A stretch of DNA of 34,313 bases, taken from CAVQBP01 sp964448105. GTDB taxonomy: Bacteria > Bacteroidota > Ignavibacteria > Ignavibacteriales > Ignavibacteriaceae. The DNA is taken from contig CAYUVK010000053.1 of the NCBI GenBank assembly GCA_964448105.1, forward strand, positions 1 to 34,313, given 5' to 3'. The translations under genes were made by a program, and so were the position numbers. Under the pieces are notes generated by a model that was given only the letters and a program-made list of their open reading frames with translations, searched no databases and was not told the DNA's origin. This document shows, one piece after another, positions 25,501 to 32,233 of this stretch (positions are counted from its first letter, which is position 1; each line of letters opens with the position of its first letter).

Positions 25501-28156
25501 TAAAATAACTTTCACTCCGACTGACACAACAAACTTTATCGGGAAACTTAGTATATATCATAATGCCCCCGGAGGTCCGGATACAATAAATTTAAATGGT
25601 ACCGGAACATCCAAACCTGTAGCAATAATTAATTTATCGGTATCGCAAATAAATTTTGGTTCAGTCACTATTAATAGTAGTGTACAAAAGAGTTTAATTG
25701 TTAAAAATACCGGTGCTGCAGCTTTGGTAGTAGATAGTATAATAAGCAGCAATAAGTCTAGCTTTTTAGTAACTCCTACGAATTTTAATCTTGCCCCCGG
25801 AGATAGCCAGGAAGTGAAAGCGACATTCACGCCCAAAGACTCAATATCTTACAGTGGTACTTTGAAAATATATCATAATGCATCTGGAAATCCGAGTATA
25901 ATAAACTTAATAGGGATTGGGGTTCCTAAGGCGATAGCAATAATTAATTTATCAGTATCGCAAATAAATTTTGGTTTGATCACCATCAATAGCAGCACGC
26001 AGAAGAGTTTATTTGTTAGAAATAGCGGGACGGCAGCTTTAGCAGTCGATAGTTTAATAACCAGTAATAAGACTGTTTTTTTAGTTACTCCTGTAAATTT
26101 TAATGTTGCACCGGGGGATAGTCAGGAAGTGAAAGTAACTTTCGCACCTAAAGACTCAATAGCTTATAACGGTACCCTGAGAATATATAATAATGCATCC
26201 GGTAGCCCAAGTATAATAAATTTGAGCGGTACCGGAACTTCGCAAAAGGTAGCAGCAATTAATTTATCTAAAAGTAGTTTGAGTTTTGGGGATGTTACTG
26301 TTAACAATAGCTCCCAGTTGACATTAAATATAAGTAATAGTGGTACAGCTGATTTATTAGTTGATAGTATTAAAATTAATAACAATATTTTTATAGCAAG
26401 TCCACTAAATTTTACATTGAAACCTGATTCCAATAAAGATGTTACTGTGACATTTACGCCGGTAGATTCAATAACCTATAATGGAATATTAAGTATTTAT
26501 CATAATTTATCCGGCAGTCCCAGTACGGTTAATTTAAATGGGAAAGGTGTTTCGGCTGCAAAGGCAATTATTACTATCTCATCCTTGTCTATCACATTTG
26601 GGGATGTAATTAGGAATGACAGTAAGAGCCAAAAAATAAACATAAAAAATACAGGTAGTGCGGATCTCATAATAGATAGCATAGCGAGCAGCAGCAGTAG
26701 TTTCACAGCTAGTCCGGTGAGTTTTATCGATAAACCTGATTCAAGCCAGGATGTTTTAGTGACATTTAGTCCCAAAGATTCTGTTACTTATAGTGCAACA
26801 TTAAGGATTTATAATAATGCTTCAGGTAATCCCAGTATAATTAGTTTGTCAGGAAACGGATTTATTTATCCTTCAATTTTATCTGCAAATCAATCTGTTA
26901 GTTTTGGAGATGTAAAAAATATTAATAATTATAAAATTATAGGTGTTCCGGGGAATAGTAACATTGCAGTCTCTTCGCTTACACAAGGAGATTATCAATA
27001 TGATTGGAATGTATATGACGATAACGGAAATATACAGGATTACCTTGTAACCAGCAGCAGCTTTAAATTTACTGCCGGGAAAGCATATTGGTTAATCAGC
27101 AGCAGTGCAATAAATATTAATCAGCAAATTACACCGGTTCAATTAAATTCTGATAATACATATTCTATCTCTCTTCACTCAGGCTGGAATCTTATTTCAA
27201 ATCCATTTGAAAAAAAGATTACCTGGCAGAACGTTATAAATCTAAATTCATTACCTGCAAATTCAATTCTATATTCATGGAACGGAAACGGATGGGATAA
27301 TCCTACTTCGATGACACCATATATAGGATATTATTTCAATAATACCGGTAATTTAGCTACTATTAAAGTATTATATGAACCTCATCAATCAGCAGGAAAA
27401 ATTGCTAAAGAAAAAATATCGGTTATTTATCCTCAAAAATTTCTTAAGCTTTCTGTGGAAGATAAAAGTCTTGAGCAATTATCATCGGTGTTTGTTGGGA
27501 TAGACAGCCTGTCCAAAGATGGAATTGATAATTATGATTATTATGCACCCCCCTCCGATTTTCAAAAAGTGGGAATTAGTATAATTAGAAAAGAATTACC
27601 TGTGAGAGAAAAGTATTTGTTTATCGAGCAGAGGCCTGAGATTAAAGATGGGCAGGAATATGAATTGGAAATAAAATCCGTTCCTAACCAACAAATAAAT
27701 GTTGGTATCGATGGGGCAGAAAATTTCAGCAAATATAATATTTATTTGTTAGACGAAAGACTGGTAAATCTCTATAACCTACGTGAAGAAAAGAATATTA
27801 AATTAGACCTCGCTCATCAATACAATAATTTTAAACTGATTATTGGTACAAATGAATATGTAGATCAAATTAAACAGAAATTAAATCCGGCTGGTTATCA
27901 ATTATATCAGAATTATCCAAACCCATTTAATCCAAGTACAGTTATAAGATTCTCAATTCTGAAACAGGAAAGTATTACTCTAAAAGTTTATAATATTTTG
28001 GGACAGGCAGTGCGAACACTAATAGACAATCAATTATATAATGCGGGGACTCATGAGATAGAATTTAATGGAGGAAATTTGGCGAGTGGTGTTTATATCT
28101 TCAGGCTTGAATCGGTTAATTATAATATGCAAAGAAAAATGGTATTGATCAAATAA
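22562..28156 (+). CDS. giant T9SS-secreted protein: delta-60 propeller and HYDIN-like Ig repeats
   Basis: 1864 residues from the preferred start (1877 from the ATG at 22523). A signal peptide ends at F-A-Q (about 18-20). Then come 14 delta-60 type beta-propeller repeats (DUF5122 family; about 20-815), each with a D-G-K-I-I-V-A-G strand, an R-Y-N-S-D-G turn and an F-G-x-x-G-K-V strand, about 55-60 residues apart. Six HYDIN/ASPM-SPD-2-like Ig domains follow (about 817-1435, near 105 residues each; I-N-F-G-x-V, K-N-T-G, L-x-V-D-S-I, V-T-F-x-P). A domain with G-W-N-L-I-S-N-P-F (from Gly1541) and a T9SS type A tail (about 1780-1864, N-Y-P-N-P-F-N-P-S-T from Asn1784) close it. No catalytic motif was seen. 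It is probably a surface or released structural or adhesive protein. It follows the PEGA-like gene by about 126 bp on the same strand, possibly the same transcript. Confidence 0.9.
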   Translation: MFLVLLAASFFLIQNISFAQGELDNSFGTGGKVTTNIINTDDFGNSTVVQPDGKIIVVGYSYNGPSSDANFVLVRYNSDGTLDDTFGHGGKVTTDFSNTQEVGNSVALQNDGKIIVAGNSNNQNFVVARYKSNGTLDSTFGTAGKVTTDFFGSGVDGNSVAIQTDGKIIVAGYAYTNFHFNFTLARYNSNGTLDNSFNGNGKVVTDFGNYSQINSVRIDSNQKIMAAGSFYNGGNYDFAIVRYNPDGSLDNTFNSTGKVITDFGSADDQANSIVELPGGILCVAGYSFNGINNDFAVVEYNSDGSLNNSFGSFGKVKTDINNSDDNAASVLMQTDGKLIVSGTTYNGNNHDFAAVRYNSNGTLNNNFGTGGKVVTDFDNSEDQNTSSAIQSDGKIILAGYSNGLYTDLAVVRYNSDGTVDNSFGTNGKVKTDLGNSYDSGNSVVIQKNGKIIVAGSTNNGASYDVAVVRYDSDGSLDDTFGDRGKVNSNFGSGTSGNSAAIQSNGKIIVAGSYSNGVNSDFLVIRYDTSGNMDNNFGQGGSAITDFNNSDDFGSSAVIQLDGRILVAGSSGIDFAVARYNTDGSLDNTFGTGGKVTADFGNSDDIGSSVIVQNDGKIIVAGSSSNGINYDFAMVRFNSDGSIDDSFGSNGKVKTEIQNSEDFESSMLIQPDDKIILVGYSSIMGGNYNLSMVRYNKDGTIDNSFGTDGKVITDLGTSYGYSNSAVLQPDGRIDVAWNLNNGKNNDFVIVRYNNNGSLDNTFGTNGVVTVDFGNSNDLGSAIALQTDGKIIAAGSSNDGYSSDFAVLRYNSLYPVIQVSSLSLQFGNVFIDSSSTKSFFIKNTGSSLLNVDSIIIKNKVFKISQNNFSVSVGDSQKINITFKPVQAQSYSEKLIIYHNAAGNPDTLNLSGNGMVKTNAVISLSTTDINFGTVTVNNSVQKNFFVKNTGTASLVVDSIISNKKVYSANLKNFTVAPGDSQEVKITFTPTDTTNFIGKLSIYHNAPGGPDTINLNGTGTSKPVAIINLSVSQINFGSVTINSSVQKSLIVKNTGAAALVVDSIISSNKSSFLVTPTNFNLAPGDSQEVKATFTPKDSISYSGTLKIYHNASGNPSIINLIGIGVPKAIAIINLSVSQINFGLITINSSTQKSLFVRNSGTAALAVDSLITSNKTVFLVTPVNFNVAPGDSQEVKVTFAPKDSIAYNGTLRIYNNASGSPSIINLSGTGTSQKVAAINLSKSSLSFGDVTVNNSSQLTLNISNSGTADLLVDSIKINNNIFIASPLNFTLKPDSNKDVTVTFTPVDSITYNGILSIYHNLSGSPSTVNLNGKGVSAAKAIITISSLSITFGDVIRNDSKSQKINIKNTGSADLIIDSIASSSSSFTASPVSFIDKPDSSQDVLVTFSPKDSVTYSATLRIYNNASGNPSIISLSGNGFIYPSILSANQSVSFGDVKNINNYKIIGVPGNSNIAVSSLTQGDYQYDWNVYDDNGNIQDYLVTSSSFKFTAGKAYWLISSSAININQQITPVQLNSDNTYSISLHSGWNLISNPFEKKITWQNVINLNSLPANSILYSWNGNGWDNPTSMTPYIGYYFNNTGNLATIKVLYEPHQSAGKIAKEKISVIYPQKFLKLSVEDKSLEQLSSVFVGIDSLSKDGIDNYDYYAPPSDFQKVGISIIRKELPVREKYLFIEQRPEIKDGQEYELEIKSVPNQQINVGIDGAENFSKYNIYLLDERLVNLYNLREEKNIKLDLAHQYNNFKLIIGTNEYVDQIKQKLNPAGYQLYQNYPNPFNPSTVIRFSILKQESITLKVYNILGQAVRTLIDNQLYNAGTHEIEFNGGNLASGVYIFRLESVNYNMQRKMVLIK
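22620..25005 (+). repeat. 14 in-frame delta-60 repeats
   Basis: Coding repeats of roughly 165-180 bp inside the giant gene, recognisable by recurrent words such as GATGGTAAAATAATTGTTGC and the codons for F-G-T-x-G-K-V. They are diverged at third positions, so they are old or under mutation, but share enough identity for slippage or recombination. One unit lacks the usual F-G (the fourth has F-N). Confidence 0.85.
25010..26865 (+). repeat. six in-frame HYDIN/ASPM-like Ig repeats
   Basis: Units of about 310-315 bp. Units three and four are the closest: the 39 bases from 25622 and from 25937 (exactly 315 bp = 105 codons apart) differ at one position. Outer units are more diverged. The pattern suggests recent duplication or gene conversion in the middle of the array. 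Confidence 0.85.
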
Positions 28157-28331
28157 AGAAAATCGGTTAGCTGTCAGCTCAAATGAAAAAAAATAAGCCA
28201 TATATCAGCGGAGAAAGTCAGATCAAAACTAAAATAAAGTGAGGAAAATGGAGCTCAATAAGAATAATACCTGAAATAAATGAATTATCGTCTGCAAGCA
28301 AAACTCCCTCAAAATTTATCACAACATTTAT

Positions 28332-28378
28332 AAAAACTATCTAATTTTTATTTTCTATATACAATTTTGATAGTTTTT
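28332..28378 (+). terminator. possible intrinsic terminator after the giant propeller gene
   Basis: AAAAACTATC (28332-28341) is the exact reverse complement of GATAGTTTTT (28369-28378), with a 27-base loop; the right arm runs into six Ts. It is 176 bases past the stop at 28156. The A-run at the left also allows use from the other strand. The stem is AT-rich and the loop long, so efficiency is doubtful. Confidence 0.4.
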
Positions 28379-28798
28379 TACATAATTCTTATAGAATTAA
28401 TACCTACAAAAACTTATAAATACAAAAAAAGAAATTATAATTTTATAATAACTCTCCTTTTTAAAGGGAAAGATGAATTCATTATCGAAAAAGATAAGAT
28501 AATCTAACTAATATTTTACCTAAACTAGAATTATCAAAATCATTTAGAGAAAAAAATAATAATCGAGAAAAAAAAGACATTTATTAACTTTTAAGATAAA
28601 TTCACGAAAAGATTACTAAAAGGGTATGTGTAGGAGAGATTTGAAGCACTTAATCAACTAGAAAATAATTAATACCATTTATAAGATGAGGATTATCCTG
28701 ATGTGAAGAAGACAGTATTTCAGGCTTAGATTAATCGGTGTATCATAATTTCGATAGCGAGTTTATTTTTTTAGAAAATTACTGAAAGAATTTGGGTT

Positions 28799-28838
28799 GT
28801 GACTCATCAAGCGGAGCTATAATAAAGCATACAAAATT
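28799..28838 (+). repeat. diverged direct repeat, copy 1
   Basis: Begins GTGACTCATCAAGCGGAGC. Over the first 23 bases it matches the copy at 29411 at 18 positions, and all five differences are transitions. Similarity fades over the next 17 bases (about 9 matches). The copies are 612 bp apart, both in non-coding DNA. Confidence 0.4.
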
Positions 28839-28964
28839 ATTGAAGGGTCGATTCATTTGATAATTTTACAATTAGGTTAAAGACTGTTAATTTAATTGAC
28901 CTTTAGTTACATTTGTTCATAAAATTGTTACATATATAGTAGGTTTTTTTAATGAAATATGTTT

Positions 28965-28996
28965 ATATTAAAATTAAGTATACTTAATTTTAATAT
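28965..28996. promoter_or_regulatory. perfect 32-bp palindrome
   Basis: ATATTAAAATTAAGTA (28965-28980) is followed at once by its exact reverse complement (28981-28996), centred on GTATAC. As RNA it would fold into a 14-bp hairpin with a four-base loop; as DNA it is a fully symmetric dyad. No flanking T-run marks it as a terminator. It lies about 490 bases before the CsgG-like gene. Confidence 0.85.
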
Positions 28997-29410
28997 GCGA
29001 GGGGTATTTCACGAAATTGTTCTATTATTTTTTCTTTGAGATATTCCTCCCCTAAGTAATTCTAAGATTTTCCTTCTGATTTATATGCTGTTTTTTGGTT
29101 AGAAAAATTTTTGGGGTATTTTATGTTCGGGGAAAATAAATTAGCACTGCAGATTAAGGGATACTTCGGCAAAAAAAAAATAAATTCCAATCTTTACAAT
29201 AAAATTATAATAAAATATTTATCCAGTAGATACGTAGTTATATAAGTCAGCTTTCAGAAAACTAAATCTTTAAGAATAATTATGCATAATCGCTTTTAAG
29301 ATTTGTTAAAAATTAAGGCAAAAAAAAGAGAATAGACCGTATAGTATGGATGATATTTAATATAACCTATAAAGATATTAAGAGAAATTAAATTCCTTAT
29401 AACACAATAT

Positions 29411-29450
29411 GTGATTCACCAGGCGAAGCCATACCAAGATATACTAATCT
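29411..29450 (+). repeat. diverged direct repeat, copy 2
   Basis: Begins GTGATTCACCAGGCGAAGC; partner of the copy at 28799. It lies about 40-80 bases before the start of the CsgG-like gene, so it could be part of that gene's control region. Confidence 0.4.
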
Positions 29451-29489
29451 TTAAACAAGAATATCCATTTATTTTTAGAGTATAATAAA

Positions 29490-30818
29490 ATGAATTATCA
29501 GAAAATAAAAATCTGTCTTTTTAGGGGGCTTTACTGTATTGTTCTCCTAATACTAATTTTTCTTTTATATTCCTGCTCAACAATGGAAATTCAGCAAGGT
29601 GAGATTAAACAGGAAGATATACTCGAATTGGAGAACCGTGTCAAGAATGACTCGCTCGATGTAGATGCTATTAAAAAGTTATCAATTTTACTTGTAAGGG
29701 CGCATCAAAATAACAAAGCAAATTATTACCTGGCAAAGGCGTTGTACCATTTGCCCGATGATAATGCATTACTTTTTTACCAGGGATTAAACTATGAATT
29801 TCTTAACGACACTACAAATGCAATGGATTATTATTCAAGATACAAAGAAGCATCTATACTTTCTCCCTATAGAAAATTAATGGAAGGGAGATATCTATTA
29901 TTAAGCAGGGATCTTGTTTATAAAGATATTAAAAATTTAATAGCAGAAGAAAAATCTTTAGAAATAAAGAACATTCCCTCAAATACACTGGCAGTATTCC
30001 CATTAATGTATCATGGGACTAATAGTAAATATGAACCATTGAGCCGTGGTCTAAGTGAAATAATCAGCATAGATCTAGGGAAAGTCAAAAAATTGACTAT
30101 CCTGGAACGAATAAGATTAAAAGCTATTATGGATGAATTAAAATTCGGTGAATCTGCATCTGTTGATAAAGAGACTGCTCCCAGAATGGGGAAATTATTG
30201 AGTGCAAGGTTATTATACAGCGGTTCTTTTTATATTACAAATGACGAGAATCTGAAGATGGAAATAAATTCATGGGATATTGAAAAAAATAAAATGGGGG
30301 ATTGGCTGAATAAGACAGGACAACTGGAAGATTTATTTATAGTTGAAAAAGAATTGGTTTTCGACATTATTGGACAACTTGGTATTAATTTAACCCAGGA
30401 AGAAAAAGAAAAGATAGAATTTATTCCGACTAAAGATATTAATGCATTTTTAGAATACTCTAAAGGATTGGAAGCAGAAGACAACGGTCAATTTAACGCC
30501 GCATCATCATTCTATAAAAATGCAGTTAATATTGATCCGGATTTTAAAGATGCATCCGCAAAAGGCGAGATGTCTTCCGATGTAAGTGATGTCCAGGGGA
30601 ATACAGAGGAAGTATTGGAAATGACGCAAGAAATAACCACAAATGAAACACAATTACCGGCAGGTAACGAAGATATTATCCAGAACAGGCTGGATATGCT
30701 TGGTGGTGAGATTCGCTCAAGTTTTGATCAAGGTCTTGAAATGCGAGAAGCACCACAAGAAGCAGCTTCTACGGGAATAGGAGAATTACCCGTACCTCCA
30801 CCACCGCCAAATAAATAA
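29490..30818 (+). CDS. CsgG-like lipoprotein with TPR-like repeats
   Basis: 442 residues. A lipoprotein signal ends in L-L-Y-S-C (Cys29). Helical TPR-like repeats (about 40-150) are followed by a CsgG-type domain (about 166-315): T-L-A-V-F-P-L, then G-L-S-E-I-I, L-T-I-L-E-R-I-R-L-K-A-I-M-D-E-L, and a G-K-L-L-S-A-R-L-L-Y-S-G-S-F strand. Another TPR unit lies at about 317-355, and a low-complexity tail ends in P-V-P-P-P-P-P-N-K. CsgG itself is an outer-membrane channel for curli subunits, but many CsgG-domain lipoproteins are periplasmic-facing and form no pore; this protein is longer than CsgG, and no curli genes are seen. The next gene, an outer-membrane barrel, begins 44 bp on, so the two probably form an operon. 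The tail recalls the P-P-P-R-P end of the PEGA-like protein at 21236. Confidence 0.85.
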   Translation: MNYQKIKICLFRGLYCIVLLILIFLLYSCSTMEIQQGEIKQEDILELENRVKNDSLDVDAIKKLSILLVRAHQNNKANYYLAKALYHLPDDNALLFYQGLNYEFLNDTTNAMDYYSRYKEASILSPYRKLMEGRYLLLSRDLVYKDIKNLIAEEKSLEIKNIPSNTLAVFPLMYHGTNSKYEPLSRGLSEIISIDLGKVKKLTILERIRLKAIMDELKFGESASVDKETAPRMGKLLSARLLYSGSFYITNDENLKMEINSWDIEKNKMGDWLNKTGQLEDLFIVEKELVFDIIGQLGINLTQEEKEKIEFIPTKDINAFLEYSKGLEAEDNGQFNAASSFYKNAVNIDPDFKDASAKGEMSSDVSDVQGNTEEVLEMTQEITTNETQLPAGNEDIIQNRLDMLGGEIRSSFDQGLEMREAPQEAASTGIGELPVPPPPPNK

Positions 30819-30862
30819 ATATACAATAAGATCATAAAATTTAGAATTAGAGGAATATAAAA

Positions 30863-31957
30863 ATGATTAAAAAATATTTTATTATAATTATATTATTATT
30901 CCTTTCTATATGTATTTACCCGCAGGGCATTACAGCTGAAAATGAAAATCGAACTGCCATAAAGATTATACCTTTTTATCAAAACTGGCGGGGAAGCGAT
31001 AAAACCAGTATAGAACAATACAGCAGCAGACTTTTGCTTAAATATTATTTTGACAGGTATACAAGAGTTTCACTACAAAGCGGATATGCTTCATCTAAAG
31101 CATTGGATAACAAATTAAACGGTTTATCCGATATGCAGCTTTCGATAAATTATAAATTACGGAAATTTAATACTGCTTTAGATGCTGGAATTAATTTGCC
31201 ATCCGGAAAAGAAAGAATAGAGGTAGAAAGATTCCCTTCATCCATTATGCTTAGCCAGGATGTGTTTGGTATAAAAATTCCGCTTCTCGGACAGGGTACA
31301 AATATTTTTGCCGGTGTAACATGGGCTAAAGAAATAATTGATAATTTAGTTATCGGGTTGGGAGCTTCTTACCAGATAAAAGGAAAATATAAACCAATTG
31401 CAGGAGAAAATACTATATATAAACCCTCGAATGAATTATTATTATCCGGTGGCTTGGATTTTCGCATTAATAATAGAACAACTTTATCGGGTGATGTTAT
31501 CGGGATTTTTTACGGTAAAGATAAAATAAATAATATTAATGCTTTTTCCGCAGGAACAAGAACAATTTTCAGTCTAATATTCCGTCAATATTACGGGTAT
31601 AATAATCTTGTTGTTTTTCTGAGATATAGACAAAGCGCCGTAGATGAATTAATGGACGTGGAGAATATTATTTCAACGGAAAAGATAAATCCCAACAGCT
31701 TTATGACCTTTATTAATTTTAAACATTACATCTCACGTTATCTATCTCTTTATTATTCAGTTGAAGGAAGGTTCTATCAGAAAACTGCCGCACCTTTTTC
31801 AGGGTATAAAGTATACGGCTTTGGTATTTCACCATATATAGCTCTTTCTTCTAACATCACATTACCTATAACATTAAAATATTATACTGGAAACTCTAAA
31901 GGATCACCTAAAATACATGGATTTGAAAGCGGTCTCGGACTTTCTATAATTTTTTAA
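30863..31957 (+). CDS. predicted outer-membrane beta-barrel protein
   Basis: 364 residues. Signal peptide about 1-21 (lysines, long Ile/Leu run, Y-P-Q-G). The rest is a series of alternating polar/apolar strands with Tyr- and Phe-rich ends, separated by short turns, ending in G-L-G-L-S-I-I-F. The C-terminal Phe is the usual signal for outer-membrane barrel assembly. The segment with I-N-L-P-S-G-K-E-R recalls transporter- or MetA-pathway-like barrels whose functions are unknown. AGAGGA lies 8 bases before the ATG at 30863. Its operon partner is the CsgG-like lipoprotein; together they could form an envelope complex. No specific family is claimed. Confidence 0.83.
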   Translation: MIKKYFIIIILLFLSICIYPQGITAENENRTAIKIIPFYQNWRGSDKTSIEQYSSRLLLKYYFDRYTRVSLQSGYASSKALDNKLNGLSDMQLSINYKLRKFNTALDAGINLPSGKERIEVERFPSSIMLSQDVFGIKIPLLGQGTNIFAGVTWAKEIIDNLVIGLGASYQIKGKYKPIAGENTIYKPSNELLLSGGLDFRINNRTTLSGDVIGIFYGKDKINNINAFSAGTRTIFSLIFRQYYGYNNLVVFLRYRQSAVDELMDVENIISTEKINPNSFMTFINFKHYISRYLSLYYSVEGRFYQKTAAPFSGYKVYGFGISPYIALSSNITLPITLKYYTGNSKGSPKIHGFESGLGLSIIF

Positions 31958-32233
31958 TTACAGAAAACAAGTATTTGTTTATTTGGTTTTTCATTTCATT
32001 GAAATATTTATATAATAAAATCTTTCATGCTAATATTTTAACTTTATACTAGATTATACTCATTACCTTATTGCAGTTCCATTATAAAAATTTTCTAAAA
32101 ATATAATATTCTTGATTTAATCATTAAAATATTCTCTAATTTCTAAATATATAGTAATATTTAAAGAATTTATCATTAATAAAATCATAAAATGTTGTTC
32201 AAATAATCCTAACTTAAATGAGTAGAGGGAACG

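Larger units (their letters stand above)
28157..29489. other. 1.33-kb stretch without genes
   Basis: The longest non-coding stretch here. No open frame of useful length lies on either strand, and no tRNA or known RNA was recognised. It holds a hairpin with T-run (28332-28378), a perfect 32-bp palindrome (28965-28996), a possible G-U-containing stem right after it (28999-29007 with 29041-29049), and two diverged copies of a 23-40-bp sequence (28799 and 29411). A 19-codon frame at 28182-28241 is too short and featureless to call. It may hold a decayed gene, an unknown RNA, or long regulatory DNA for the CsgG-like gene. Confidence 0.6.

Noticed and set aside
25558..26775. Three minus-strand frames of about 90 codons that resemble one another
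   Set aside because: They are antisense shadows of the HYDIN-like repeats; their likeness follows from the sense repeat.
28182..28241. 19-codon ATG frame after the giant gene
   Set aside because: No ribosome binding site, no motif, and short frames are expected by chance.
28840..28862. T-arm-like GGTCGATTC suggesting a tRNA
   Set aside because: No matching acceptor, D or anticodon arms can be drawn around it.
29480..29489. TATAAT just before the CsgG-like ATG as a -10 box
   Set aside because: It would leave no room for a leader and ribosome binding site; TATAAT is common in such AT-rich DNA.
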